Below are positions 21,152 to 30,076 of a stretch of 64,000 bases of DNA, piece by piece. Both the position numbers and the translations under genes were made by a program. Numbering within the stretch: position 1 is the first letter of the stretch; every line of letters starts with the position of its first letter. The DNA is from Streptomyces panaciradicis. Its GTDB lineage: Bacteria > Actinomycetota > Actinomycetes > Streptomycetales > Streptomycetaceae. The notes beneath the pieces were generated by a model, which was given only the letters and a program-made list of their open reading frames with translations, was not told where the DNA came from and did no database searches. The stretch spans positions 1 through 64,000 of the forward strand of contig NZ_JAMGBF010000007.1 of assembly GCF_023516615.1 (NCBI RefSeq). The letters run 5' to 3'.

Positions 21152-21308
21152 CCTCCTGGGCGAAGTCGGCCCGACGACATGCCTCGTGCTACCGTCGGGC
21201 GTTTGCGCGGTCCTCGCGCCCGGGGTTCCGCGTCCGGTTCCGCCGGTGCGTGGGCTCTTCGATCCTGCCGGGCCTTCCTCGGTACGTTTCCTCTGCGGAA
21301 GGCTCTTC

Positions 21309-22658
21309 ATGACCCGTCCCGATGACTCCTTCGCCGGTTTCGAACTCCCGGCGGCGCTGCTGCGCACGCTCACCGAACTCGGACTGCGCGAGCCCTTTCC
21401 CATCCAGGCCGCCACCCTGCCCGACGCCCTGAAGGGGCGCGACGTCCTGGGACGCGGGCGCACCGGATCGGGCAAGACGCTCGCCTTCGGCCTGCCGCTG
21501 CTGGCCCGTACGGCCGGGCGGCGCGCCGAACCGAAGGAGCCCCTCGCCCTGGTCCTCGTGCCGACCCGGGAGCTGGCCGAACAGGTCACCCAGGCGCTGA
21601 CCCCGTACGCGCAGGCGCTGCGGCTGCGTATGGCCACGGTCGTCGGCGGCCTGTCGATCGGCCGGCAGGCCGCCGCGCTGCGCGAGGGAGCGGAGGTGGT
21701 CGTCGCCACCCCCGGACGCCTGCACGACCTGATCCAGCGCAGGGCCTGCCGCCTGGGACGCGTACGGATCACCGTGCTGGACGAGGCCGACCAGATGTGC
21801 GACCTCGGCTTCCTGCCGCAGGTCTCCGACGCGCTGGACCAGGTGCGCCCCGGCGGTCAGAGGATGCTGTTCTCGGCCACCTTGGACGGCGACGTCGATC
21901 AGCTGGTCCGCCGCCACCTGCACGACCCCGTCGTCCACTCGGTCGACCCGTCCGCGAGCACGGTCACGGCGATGGAGCACCACGTTCTGGTCGTCCACGG
22001 CCCCGACCGGTACGCCGTCACCACGGAGATCGCCGCCCGCGACGGCCGTGTCCTGCTCTTCCTCGACACCAAGCACGGCGTCGACCAGCTCACCCGGCAC
22101 CTGCGGGCCAACGGGGTGCACGCCGGGGCCCTGCACAGCGGCAAGTCCCAGCCGCAGCGCACCCGGACGCTGGCGCAGTTCAAGAACGGTCACATCGGCG
22201 TTCTGGTCGCGACCGACGTCGCCGCCCGCGGCCTGCACGTCGACGACCTCGACCTCGTGGTCAACGTCGACCCGCCGACCGACCCCAAGGACTATGTGCA
22301 CCGGGCCGGCCGCACCGCCCGGGCCGGCGAGTCCGGCAGCGTGGTCACGCTCGTGCTGTCGGCCCAGCGCCGCGAGACGAGCCGCATGCTGGCCGAGGCC
22401 GGCGTCGAGGCGACCGTCACCAAGGTGCGCTCGGGCGAGGCGGAGCTGAGCCGGATTACCGGCGCCAAGGCCCCTTCCGGGGTCCCGCTCGACGGCGAGC
22501 CCGCCGTCTCCCGGCCCAAGAACACCAACGCCCCCTTCCGCGGTCTCGGCACCAGCAAGAACGCCTCCCGTGGCGCCGGCGGCACGTCCCGCAAGGCCGC
22601 CGAGGCCCGCAAACTGGCCGAGGCCCGCAAGGCCGCGCACGTGCGCCGCAACGGCTGA
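21309..22658 (+). CDS. DEAD-box ATP-dependent RNA helicase
   Basis: A 449-aa helicase core. Motifs in order are the Q-motif FPIQAATLP, motif I GRTGSGKT, Ia PTRELAEQV, II DEAD (VLDEADQM), III SAT, then VLLFLDTKHGVDQL, VATDVAARGLHVDDLDLVVN and HRAGRTARAG. A basic Ser/Ala/Lys/Arg tail of ~80 residues follows and could bind RNA. It would unwind RNA duplexes in ribosome assembly or mRNA decay, often under cold stress. The open frame extends upstream, but ATG 21309 has GGAAGG upstream and starts the conserved domain. The stop codon lies in a small direct repeat. Confidence 0.95.
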   Translation: MTRPDDSFAGFELPAALLRTLTELGLREPFPIQAATLPDALKGRDVLGRGRTGSGKTLAFGLPLLARTAGRRAEPKEPLALVLVPTRELAEQVTQALTPYAQALRLRMATVVGGLSIGRQAAALREGAEVVVATPGRLHDLIQRRACRLGRVRITVLDEADQMCDLGFLPQVSDALDQVRPGGQRMLFSATLDGDVDQLVRRHLHDPVVHSVDPSASTVTAMEHHVLVVHGPDRYAVTTEIAARDGRVLLFLDTKHGVDQLTRHLRANGVHAGALHSGKSQPQRTRTLAQFKNGHIGVLVATDVAARGLHVDDLDLVVNVDPPTDPKDYVHRAGRTARAGESGSVVTLVLSAQRRETSRMLAEAGVEATVTKVRSGEAELSRITGAKAPSGVPLDGEPAVSRPKNTNAPFRGLGTSKNASRGAGGTSRKAAEARKLAEARKAAHVRRNG

Positions 22659-22693
22659 CAGGCGTCTTCGCAACGATTGACAGGCGTCTTCGC
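22656..22693. repeat. 16-bp direct repeat spanning the helicase stop codon
   Basis: TGACAGGCGTCTTCGC occurs at 22656-22671, where its first three bases are the helicase stop, and again at 22678-22693, a 22-bp period. This is the third stop-codon-spanning duplication in the first 23 kb. Confidence 0.85.
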
Positions 22694-22707
22694 GGAGGCG
22701 AACGCCC

Positions 22708-22742
22708 GTCCGCCGCGGCGGACCACCCCCTGCGCGGTCCGC
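22708..22742 (+). terminator. Palindromic stem region after the helicase gene
   Basis: GTCCGCCGCGGCGGAC (22708-22723) is a perfect 16-bp palindrome, and GCGGACC near 22718 can pair with GGTCCGC near 22736. Either fold could terminate the helicase transcript before the small gene at 22800. Confidence 0.5.
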
Positions 22743-22799
22743 CGGGTGCGCGCGCCGTGACAAGCTGTGGTCGCACATCCCCGAACCCAGGAGGTCAGC

Positions 22800-23042
22800 A
22801 TGACCGCAGAGCCCGTGCCCACGGAAGGTTCGGAGCCGGCCGCCGCCGAGCCGTCCCCTCTGACGCCGGACGGCGACGGCAACTACGACCTCAAGCGCAA
22901 GTTCCGCGAAGCCCTCGCCCGTAAGCGCGGCGCCCTGGCGGACGCGGCCGACGCCGCCGCCAACCCCGACGCGTCGAAGGTGCGCGCGGCGCACGGCCCC
23001 GCCGCGAGCCAGCGGTCGTTCCGGCGCAAGAGCGGCGGCTGA
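22800..23042 (+). CDS. DUF5302-like small protein
   Basis: An 80-aa charged protein: an acidic, Pro/Glu-rich N-terminus (residues 1-30), then YDLKRKFREALARKRGALADAAD, and a short basic tail RSFRRKSGG. The KFREAL-x-RK core matches what I know of DUF5302, a small actinobacterial family of unknown function. ATG 22800 has a good AGGAGG. No membrane segment. It stands alone between two terminator-like hairpins. Confidence 0.7.
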   Translation: MTAEPVPTEGSEPAAAEPSPLTPDGDGNYDLKRKFREALARKRGALADAADAAANPDASKVRAAHGPAASQRSFRRKSGG

Positions 23043-23453
23043 CCCGACCCGGGCCCCACGGCCCGAGCCCTTCACCGGCACCGGGCACGCCACGTGCCGG
23101 TGGCCCGCGACGCGCACACCGCGGCGCGTCCCGGGCGGGGCATGGCCGGCGATCCTCCCGCACCGGATCCCGCTGAGTCCCCGTGCGCCGTTGCCGGTGT
23201 CAGTCCTCGAACACCCGGCGACCGCTGACCTCCCATGCGGGACGTCGCAGCCTCCCGACGGCCTTTGACCTGCACGAGCAGGCAGAGAGCACACACGCCG
23301 GGAGCACTTTCATGTTCCGCTCCGTGTCCGGACCCGAGGTCTGACGCTCGGACATTGACTCGGGCCGAAGGCGTGAGGCCGAACCACGCCCCCCTCCCCT
23401 CGAAGACCCTCCGATGGCCCACGTCCGGTGGTGGTCCGCGGCAGGGGAGGCAC
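23043..23453 (+). promoter_or_regulatory. 411-bp intergenic leader of the DUF1254 operon
   Basis: This gap holds, in order, a hairpin (CACCGGCAC 23073-23081 with GTGCCGGTG 23094-23102) that probably ends the DUF5302 transcript; a ~117-bp copy of the panD leader (23203-23319); and a 10-codon mini-ORF (23312-23344, MFRSVSGPEV) that starts exactly where panD would start in the other copy. The rest up to 23453 shows nothing recognisable. Confidence 0.6.
23203..23319 (+). repeat. panD-leader-like element, copy A
   Basis: By eye about four of five bases match the panD leader at 42360-42480, from GTCCTC(G/A)AACACCCGGCG through CCATGCG/ACATGCG, GCCTCC and TTGACCTGCA to the start codon region CATGTTCCG / CATGTTTCG. 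The stem CCTGC-n4-GCAGG is unchanged while its loop differs (ACGA here, AGAA in copy B). Some similarity may extend ~30 bp further upstream. Here the leader is followed by a 10-codon remnant rather than panD, then by the DUF1254 operon. Confidence 0.75.
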
Positions 23454-25088
23454 ATGGTCGACAGGGCGGCCTCTTCCCGAGAACGGAGCGATCCCTTGCA
23501 GCGCACCGAACAGATCTCAGCCCGGGTCATGGAGTCGATCTCCACCCCCGAGCGGGTCGAGACCCACCTGGGCACTCTGGAATTCCCGCTGGGAATGCCC
23601 ACCGAGGAGACGGCGAGACGGGTCTACGACCATGTGCACCACGTGCGCGCGGTGAGCGCCTTCCTCGACGCGTATTCCGGCGTCAGCCTGTGGGCGGCCC
23701 GCCGGGGGTTCCTGGAGGCCGGAATCCAGGACCACGACATCCTGCTGTTCTCCGAGTTCATGGATCCCAGGACGCTCGTGCTCACCGGGAACGCGGACAC
23801 CGTCTACTTCCTGACCTTCCTCGATCTGACCGAGGGTCCGCTGGTGGTGGAGGTGCCGCCGCTGGCCCTCTGTTTCCTCGACGACATGTGGTTCCGCTGG
23901 GTCGCGGACCCCGGCATGGCCGGTCCGGATCGCGGAGCGGGCGGCAAGTACCTCTTCGTGCCCCCCGGTCACGAGGGCCCTGTTCCCGAGGGCGGGTTCT
24001 TCACGTTCCGGACCCGCACCACCCGGCTCATCCTGGGCGGACGGGCCTTCCTGGAGGGCGACGACCCCGAGCCGGCGGTCGAGCGGGTCAAGGACGGACT
24101 GCGTATCTACCGCTACGTCCCCGGGTTCTACGGCACCAGCATCGGGGAGATCGTCACCGGCGGCACGGCCCCGCCGCTGCCGTGGACCGCCCAGACCTGG
24201 ACCGCCGCCCTGCGCAGGCCCGACCCGCCGCGCTTCGTCGAGGGCTCCGGGCTTGCCGTGAACACGGTTCCGCCCGCGGACGCGACGTACTTCGACTTCG
24301 CGAGCGAGCTCGTGCACGACCAGCCGGCCGAGGCGCTCGACCCCGAGATCGCCGGTGCCCTGGCCGCGGTCGGCATCGTCAAGGGCAGGCCCTTCGAGCC
24401 GGACGCGCGGATGCGGGAGATCCTCGCCGAGGCGGCCGCCGTAGGCAACGCCACGGCCCGCACCCTCGCCTGCCGTCCGCGCCCGGCCGAGGGGGCGCAC
24501 TACTACGGCGCCGCCTCTCACTGGCTCAACGGCCTGCTCGCGTCCGGCCACGAGTTTCTGGCCCCGCCCGCGGACATCACCGACAGGGGCGTCGAGCTCC
24601 GCCCGAACGACGGCGCCCGGAAACTCGACCTGCGGTCCTGGTGGTGGTACCTGGGCGTGGGCATCAGCCCGGCGTTCACGGCGCCGCTGCCCGGCGTCGG
24701 CTCGCAGTACGTGTTCTCCCTGGCGGATCAGGAGGGCCGGCCCCTCGACGGCGGCAGGTACTACCGGCTGGTGCTTCCGCCGGACATCCCCGCCGCGAAG
24801 TTCTGGTCGGTCACCGTGTACGACAACCAGACGCGGTCGATGCTCGACACCCCCCAACGCTTCCCACGAGCCGGCAGCCAGGCGTATCCCACCCCGGCAG
24901 CGGTCCCCGAGGCGGACGGCACGACCACGGTGCACTTCGGTCCCGAGCGGCCCGACGGCGTCCCGGAGGGCAACTGGATCCAGACCACGCCCGGCCGGGG
25001 ATGGTTCGTGGTCCTGCGGCTCTACAGCCCGCTGCGGCCGTTCTTCGACAAGACCTGGCGCCCGGGCGAGATCGAGGCGGTGGACTGA
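23454..25088 (+). CDS. DUF1254/DUF1214 domain protein
   Basis: A 544-aa protein. The DUF1254 part (residues ~60-200) includes YDHVHHVRAVSAFLDAYSG, TGNADTVYFLTFLDLTEGPLVVEVPP and GKYLFVPPGHEG; the DUF1214 part (residues ~420-540) includes YRLVLPPDIPAAKFWSVTVYDNQTRSMLDTPQ and GNWIQTTPGRGWFVVLRLYSPLRPFFDKTWRPGEIE. No signal peptide, unlike many family members. It is the first gene of a five-gene operon, with a paralogue two genes downstream. ATG 23454 has GGGGAGG close upstream. Biochemical function of the family is not established. Confidence 0.88.
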   Translation: MVDRAASSRERSDPLQRTEQISARVMESISTPERVETHLGTLEFPLGMPTEETARRVYDHVHHVRAVSAFLDAYSGVSLWAARRGFLEAGIQDHDILLFSEFMDPRTLVLTGNADTVYFLTFLDLTEGPLVVEVPPLALCFLDDMWFRWVADPGMAGPDRGAGGKYLFVPPGHEGPVPEGGFFTFRTRTTRLILGGRAFLEGDDPEPAVERVKDGLRIYRYVPGFYGTSIGEIVTGGTAPPLPWTAQTWTAALRRPDPPRFVEGSGLAVNTVPPADATYFDFASELVHDQPAEALDPEIAGALAAVGIVKGRPFEPDARMREILAEAAAVGNATARTLACRPRPAEGAHYYGAASHWLNGLLASGHEFLAPPADITDRGVELRPNDGARKLDLRSWWWYLGVGISPAFTAPLPGVGSQYVFSLADQEGRPLDGGRYYRLVLPPDIPAAKFWSVTVYDNQTRSMLDTPQRFPRAGSQAYPTPAAVPEADGTTTVHFGPERPDGVPEGNWIQTTPGRGWFVVLRLYSPLRPFFDKTWRPGEIEAVD

Positions 25089-25137
25089 CCTCGCCCGGCA
25101 GCGCTTCGCAGGTACGACCGTACGGACGGTGAGGTGC

Positions 25138-26043
25138 ATGGGCACGACCCCGCTGGGGAGTTGGCACGACGGCGCCGCGAAACGGGCGATCGTCGACTTC
25201 GTGACCGCTGCGGCGGACGAGGGCTCGCCGGGCTTCGTCCCACCGATGGACCGGGTCGCCGTGTTCGACAACGACGGAACCCTGTGGGTCGAGAAGCCCG
25301 CGCCGGTGCAGATGGCGTTCGTCCTAGGGAAACTGGCCGCGCGGCTGAAGGCGGACCCGTCGCTGGCCCGTGAGCGGCCCTACCGGGCGATCGCCGACCG
25401 GGACGAGTCGTACTTCCGCGCGCTGAACGAACAGGACCCCGACGCGGTGGCGTCGATGGTGCAGGCCATCGGATCGGCCTGGGAAGGCACCACGCTCGCC
25501 CAGTTCGAGGCCGAGGCCGCCCGGTACCTGGACTCGTGGCGCCACGAGCGCTTCGGCGTGCCGTACTCCGGTCTCGTCTACCGGCCGATGCTGGAGCTGT
25601 TCGACCACCTCAGGGCGCACGGCTGGCGATTGTTCGTCTGCTCGGGCGGCGGGCGCGACTTCATGCGGGTGATCTGCGAGGACACCTGGGGCCTGCCCAG
25701 GGAGAACGTCATCGGCTCCGCCCCGGAGTTCGCCTACCGGGACGGCACGCTGGTCCGCCGGGCCACCCCGCACGGCCCGGTCGCGCTCGGGCCCGGCAAG
25801 CCGGAGGACGTCCTCGCCCGCACCGGCCGGCTGCCGGCCTTCGCGGCCGGCAACGACGACGTGGACGTCGAACTGCTCAGCTCCGCGCGGTTCGCCCTGC
25901 TCGTCGTCCACGACGACGACGTCCGCGAGTACGCCTACAGCGACTGCGCGGAGCGGGCCCGCGCGATGGCCGAGAGGTCCGGCTGGACGACGGTCAGCGT
26001 GAAGAACGACTGGAACACCGTTCTGACGGAACGGCCCGACTAG
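25138..26043 (+). CDS. HAD superfamily hydrolase
   Basis: A 301-aa protein with haloacid-dehalogenase motifs: I VFDNDGTLWVEKP (nucleophile Asp in DNDGT), II LFVCSGGGRDFMRV, III around ALGPGKPEDV, and IV FAAGNDDVDVELL. It resembles phosphoserine-phosphatase-like HAD enzymes but may hydrolyse a different phosphate ester. A GTG at 25129 is also in frame; ATG 25138 is preferred. It lies between two DUF1254 genes, 49 bp and 10 bp away, so it is probably co-transcribed. The substrate is unknown. Confidence 0.88.
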   Translation: MGTTPLGSWHDGAAKRAIVDFVTAAADEGSPGFVPPMDRVAVFDNDGTLWVEKPAPVQMAFVLGKLAARLKADPSLARERPYRAIADRDESYFRALNEQDPDAVASMVQAIGSAWEGTTLAQFEAEAARYLDSWRHERFGVPYSGLVYRPMLELFDHLRAHGWRLFVCSGGGRDFMRVICEDTWGLPRENVIGSAPEFAYRDGTLVRRATPHGPVALGPGKPEDVLARTGRLPAFAAGNDDVDVELLSSARFALLVVHDDDVREYAYSDCAERARAMAERSGWTTVSVKNDWNTVLTERPD

Positions 26044-26053
26044 GAGGAATGCG

Positions 26054-27487
26054 ATGACCCATGTGAGCGACGGCGCCAGCCCCGGCACGCCGCCCGAGAT
26101 CCTTGCCTCGATCAGCGTCCCGGACCGGGTGGAGACGGTTTTCGGCGCGTTCGACTTCTTCGACGGCATGCCCCTGCCCGACGCGGTCACCCGCAGCTAC
26201 GACGCCCTGGACCTGCTGCGCGGGATCGAGGTGTTCCTCAACTGCGTGCCCGGCGCCTCGATGGTGGCCATGCGGCGCGGGCTCGCCAGCCTCGGCATCG
26301 ACTCCCACACCATCGGTTTCACGGTCCCGCGCTGCAGTTCGGCACCACTGGTGCTCACCGCGAACACGGAGACGACATACGGGATGGCCTTCCTGGCGCT
26401 CGACCAGGACGGCCCCACCGTGATCGAGTCGCCGCCGAACTCGCTGTGCTTCGTCAACGACCTGTGGCAGCGCCACGTCACCGACATGGGCATCGCCGGA
26501 CGCGACAAGGGAGAGGGAGGCAAGTACCTCTTCCTGCCTCCCGGTTACGAAGGCGACATCCCGGACGGATACCTCGTCACGCGGCCGGCGACCTTCGCCT
26601 CCTGGGTGCTGATGCGTGCGCTGGGGGGTGAGGAGAGCCTGCTCCGGACGCGGATCTACCCGCTCTCCGCCGCGGCGGACCCGCCCGAGCAGCGCTTCGT
26701 CAACTTCGCGCAGTCGGACTTCAACACCGTCCACGCCAACGACTTCTCGTTCTTCGAGGAGATCGACACCCTCGTTCAGGGGGAGCCGCCCGAGGCGCTC
26801 GATCCCGAGCGGGCAGGACAGCTCGCCGCGATCGGCATCGTGCACGGCAGGCCGTTTCAGCCGGACGACCGGATGCGCTCGATCCTCGACACCGCCGCGC
26901 GGATCGCGTCGGGCATCGTACGGACGCTGGCCTTCAAGCCGCGTGACCCGATCTTCTACTACTATCCCGGCAGCTCGTGGAAGAACCCGTGGCCTTCGCG
27001 CAGCTACGAGTTCCTGTCGGCGGAGGGCGCCCGGTTGCTGGACGCCCGGGCGGTGTTCCACTACGTCGGGGCAGGCACCTCGCCGGCGATGGCGGCGGCC
27101 GCAGTCGGGGCCGGATCGCAGTACGCCTACACGGCGGAGGACTCCACCGGCGCCTGGCTCGACGGCGGACGCGCCTACACGCTCAGGCTGCCGAGCGGCA
27201 TTCCGGCGAAGAACTTCTGGGCCGTCAACGTCTACGACCCGCAGACCCGTTCCCTGCTGCGCACCGACACGCCGTACCCGAGCGTGAACAGCCTCTCGGA
27301 TGCCGTCCGGCCCGAGGACAACGGCGACACGATCATCCACTTCGGCCCGACGGCACCGCAGGGCAAAGAGGGCAACTGGGTTCAGACCGTCCCCGGCAAG
27401 GGATGGTTCACGCTCCTGCGGCTCTACGGCCCGCTCGAAAGCTGGTTCGACAAGAGCTGGCGGCCGGGCGAGATCGAGCCGGCGTGA
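26054..27487 (+). CDS. DUF1254/DUF1214 domain protein, second copy
   Basis: A 477-aa paralogue of the protein at 23454-25088, sharing NTETTYGMAFLALDQDGPTVIESPP, GKYLFLPPGYEGDIPDGYLV, the C-terminal YTLRLPSGIPAKNFWAVNVYDPQTRSLL and GNWVQTVPGKGWFTLLRLYGPLESWFDKSWRPGEIE. It lacks the longer N-terminus of the first copy. The start ATG has TAGGAGGAATG, an excellent site 10 bp after the HAD stop. Having two divergent copies around one HAD gene suggests a conserved module with partner proteins. Confidence 0.88.
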   Translation: MTHVSDGASPGTPPEILASISVPDRVETVFGAFDFFDGMPLPDAVTRSYDALDLLRGIEVFLNCVPGASMVAMRRGLASLGIDSHTIGFTVPRCSSAPLVLTANTETTYGMAFLALDQDGPTVIESPPNSLCFVNDLWQRHVTDMGIAGRDKGEGGKYLFLPPGYEGDIPDGYLVTRPATFASWVLMRALGGEESLLRTRIYPLSAAADPPEQRFVNFAQSDFNTVHANDFSFFEEIDTLVQGEPPEALDPERAGQLAAIGIVHGRPFQPDDRMRSILDTAARIASGIVRTLAFKPRDPIFYYYPGSSWKNPWPSRSYEFLSAEGARLLDARAVFHYVGAGTSPAMAAAAVGAGSQYAYTAEDSTGAWLDGGRAYTLRLPSGIPAKNFWAVNVYDPQTRSLLRTDTPYPSVNSLSDAVRPEDNGDTIIHFGPTAPQGKEGNWVQTVPGKGWFTLLRLYGPLESWFDKSWRPGEIEPA

Positions 27488-27498
27488 GGTAGGCGGCC

Positions 27499-28176
27499 GT
27501 GGGTGAGGCGATCGGTCAGATTCTGTCCTACGGCGTCGCCGTGGCGCTGAGCGCGTTCCCGATCATCGGGGTGGTGCTGATGCTCGCCACCCCCAGGGCG
27601 CGCTCCAACGGGCCGGCGCTCCTCCTGGGCTGGGTGCTGGGCCTGGCCCTGGTCGGCACGATCGTGCTGCTGGTCTCCGGCGGCGCCGGCCCGAGCGACC
27701 AGGGGCAGCCGGCCGGCTGGGTCAGCGCGCTCGACCTGGTGCTCGGCGTGCTGCTGCTGTGGGTGGCGGTGAAGGAGTGGCGCGGCCGGCCGCGCGGCGA
27801 CGAGGAGGTGCCGTTGCCGAAGTGGATGAAGACGGTCGACTCCTTCACTCCCGCCAAGGCGCTTGCACTGGGGATGGCCCTGTCCGCCCTCAACCCGAAG
27901 AACCTGCTGCTCTCGATCGCCGCGGCGTCCGCGATCGCGCGCACGGACACCTCCGCCGGAGCACAGGCCGTGGCCCTGGCGGTCTACGTGCTGCTGGGGG
28001 CGCTCGGGCCCGGAACGCCGGTCGTGCTCTACTTCGCCCTCAAGGAGCGCTCGCAGCACATCCTCGACGGCCTCAAGCTCTGGATGGAGCGGAACAACAC
28101 CGCGATCATGGCCGTGATCTGCCTGCTCTTCGCCGCGAAGCTGGTGGGCAACGCCATCAGTGACCTCTCCTCGTGA
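27499..28176 (+). CDS. GAP family membrane protein
   Basis: A 225-aa protein with about six transmembrane segments: VAVALSAFPIIGVVLMLATPRARSNG, LLLGWVLGLALVGTIVLLVSGG, the polar loop KTVDSFTPAKALALGMALSALNPKNLLLS and a C-terminal AVICLLFAAKLVGNAISDL. This matches the GAP family (related to mycobacterial Gap, implicated in glycopeptidolipid export, and to the LysE fold). The GTG start has GAGGTAGG upstream. Its stop overlaps the SulP start (GTGA). The exported substrate is unknown. Confidence 0.82.
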   Translation: MGEAIGQILSYGVAVALSAFPIIGVVLMLATPRARSNGPALLLGWVLGLALVGTIVLLVSGGAGPSDQGQPAGWVSALDLVLGVLLLWVAVKEWRGRPRGDEEVPLPKWMKTVDSFTPAKALALGMALSALNPKNLLLSIAAASAIARTDTSAGAQAVALAVYVLLGALGPGTPVVLYFALKERSQHILDGLKLWMERNNTAIMAVICLLFAAKLVGNAISDLSS

Positions 28177-29867
28177 GGGCGGACATGCACGCGCTGTTCC
28201 CCTCGATGCGGGGATACCGGCGGCAGTGGCTGGGGCGGGACGCGCTGGCCGGGATGACCGTGTGGGCGGTTCTCGTGCCGGAGGCGCTCGCCTACGCGAC
28301 GATCGCCGGCGTCTCGCCGGTCGTCGGCCTCTACGCCGCGCCGGCGGCCCTGCTCCTCTACGCCGCCTTCGGCAGCTCCAGACACCTGGTCGTCGGGCCC
28401 ATGGCGGCGACGGCGGCCCTCTCGGCGGCGATCGTCGGCGACGCCGCGGGCGGTTCCGGCGCGCACTTCGCCGCGCTGACGGCGGCGCTGGCCGTCACGG
28501 TGGGCATCGCGGCGCTCCTCGCCGGACTGCTGCGCCTCGGCTTCCTCGCGAGTTTCATCTCCGAGCCGGTGCTGAAGGGCTTCATCGTGGGCCTGGCACT
28601 GACGATCATCGCGGGCCAGCTGCCGAAGCTCTTCGGCGTCGAGGGCGGGCCTGGGAACTTCTTCGAGAAGATCTGGGCCCTGATCGAGGACCTCGGCGGC
28701 ACCAGCGGCTTCACCGCCCTGGTCGGCGTCGGCAGCCTCGCCCTGATCCTCGTTCTCAAGCGGGTCGCCCCGCGGGTGCCCGGCTCGCTGATCGCGGTGG
28801 TGCTGGGGATCGCCGCGTCCGCGGCCTTCGATCTGCAGGACCACGGTGTCGACGTCGTCGGCGGCATCGAGACCGGTCTGCCCTCGTTCGGCTTCCCCGA
28901 TGTCTCGGTCGACGACCTCGGCGGCCTCGCCGCCGGAAGCGTCGGCGTGACGCTCGTCGCCTTCGCCGAGGGACTCGGCGCGGCGAAGAACTACGCCGCC
29001 CGCGACCACTACGAGGTCGACGCCAACCGCGAGCTGATCGGGCTCGGCGCCGCCGGCCTGGGCGCCGGCCTGTCCAGCGGCATGGTCGTCAACGGCAGCC
29101 TGTCGAAGACCGCCGTCAACGGGGCGGCGGGCGCACGCACCCAGCTCTCCGGCATCCTCGTGGCCGCCCTGACCGTGATCACGCTCCTCTTCCTCACCGG
29201 CCTCTTCGAACAGCTCCCCGAGGCCGTGCTCGCCGGGGTGGTGATCGCGGCCGTGGTGGAGCTGGTCGACCTCCACGCCCTGGTCTCCCTGTACCGCGTC
29301 TTCACGCACCGGCTCGGACAGGACTACGGCGTCGCCGCGCGACCGGACTTCACGGCCGCGGTCGCGGCGATGCTCGGGGTGATGGTCTTCGACACCCTGC
29401 CCGGCCTCTTCATCGGCATCGGCGTCTCCCTGCTGCTGCTCCTGTACCGCTCCTCGCGCCCGGTCATCAGCGAGATGGGGCAGCTGCCCGGGAACGGGCC
29501 CTTCGCGGCACTCGACCGGCACAGCGAGAGCCGCAGGATCCCCGGAGTGGTCGTGCTGCGCGTCGAGGCGGGCATCTACTTCGCCAACGCCGAGCGGATC
29601 CGGTCCGAGGCCCGGGGGGCCGCCGCCCGGGAAGGGGTGACGGCGGTCGTGATCGACGCCGAGACGGTCCCCTTCGTCGACGTCAGCGCGGTACGCATGC
29701 TCGACAGCCTGGCCGAGGAACTCGGGGACCTCGGAGTCCGGCTCCTGCTCGCCCGCGACGTGGGCCAGGTGAGGGACGTGCTGCGCACGGCCGAGGCCAG
29801 GACGGAACTCAGGCGTGTGTATCCCACGGTGCGGGCAGCGGTCGAAGCGGCCAGAACCGGCACCTGA
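28173..29867 (+). CDS. SulP (SLC26) family anion transporter with STAS domain
   Basis: A 564-aa transporter. The N-terminal membrane domain carries the SulP pattern DALAGMTVWAVLVPEALAYATIAGVSPVVGLYAAP and EGLGAAKNYAARDHYEVDANRELIGLG; the C-terminal STAS domain (residues ~450-560) includes GVVVLRVEAGIYFANAERI and VIDAETVPFVDVSAVRMLDSL. Family members move sulfate, bicarbonate, or dicarboxylates. The GTG start overlaps the GAP stop (GTGA), so the two are translationally coupled at the end of the DUF1254 operon. Confidence 0.92.
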   Translation: MRADMHALFPSMRGYRRQWLGRDALAGMTVWAVLVPEALAYATIAGVSPVVGLYAAPAALLLYAAFGSSRHLVVGPMAATAALSAAIVGDAAGGSGAHFAALTAALAVTVGIAALLAGLLRLGFLASFISEPVLKGFIVGLALTIIAGQLPKLFGVEGGPGNFFEKIWALIEDLGGTSGFTALVGVGSLALILVLKRVAPRVPGSLIAVVLGIAASAAFDLQDHGVDVVGGIETGLPSFGFPDVSVDDLGGLAAGSVGVTLVAFAEGLGAAKNYAARDHYEVDANRELIGLGAAGLGAGLSSGMVVNGSLSKTAVNGAAGARTQLSGILVAALTVITLLFLTGLFEQLPEAVLAGVVIAAVVELVDLHALVSLYRVFTHRLGQDYGVAARPDFTAAVAAMLGVMVFDTLPGLFIGIGVSLLLLLYRSSRPVISEMGQLPGNGPFAALDRHSESRRIPGVVVLRVEAGIYFANAERIRSEARGAAAREGVTAVVIDAETVPFVDVSAVRMLDSLAEELGDLGVRLLLARDVGQVRDVLRTAEARTELRRVYPTVRAAVEAARTGT

Positions 29868-30076
29868 CTCGGCCTTTTGATACGGCACTTGTCGAGCCCC
29901 CAGGTCGTGAGCGCCGCTTGAGGGTCAGCATCAGTGCTTGTTCAGTCTGAACGCCGGTAGCCATCAGCCTTGGTGGGGCCTGCTCCTCATCCGGTGCCGG
30001 CGGTCGATCCTCATGAGCGGCTGGTTTTCCCCAACTCCTCTCCGGAGTGTCAGTGACGGTCCGTACGCTCGACGTC
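29868..30076 (+). promoter_or_regulatory. Intergenic region upstream of the jetA remnant, with likely leaderless -10
   Basis: About 209 bp. A -10-like TACGCT (30064-30069) lies 7 bp before ATG 30077, the spacing of leaderless actinobacterial mRNAs. The palindrome GTTCA-GTC-TGAAC (29940-29952) is the only other feature noticed. No operon link to the SulP gene is evident. Confidence 0.4.
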
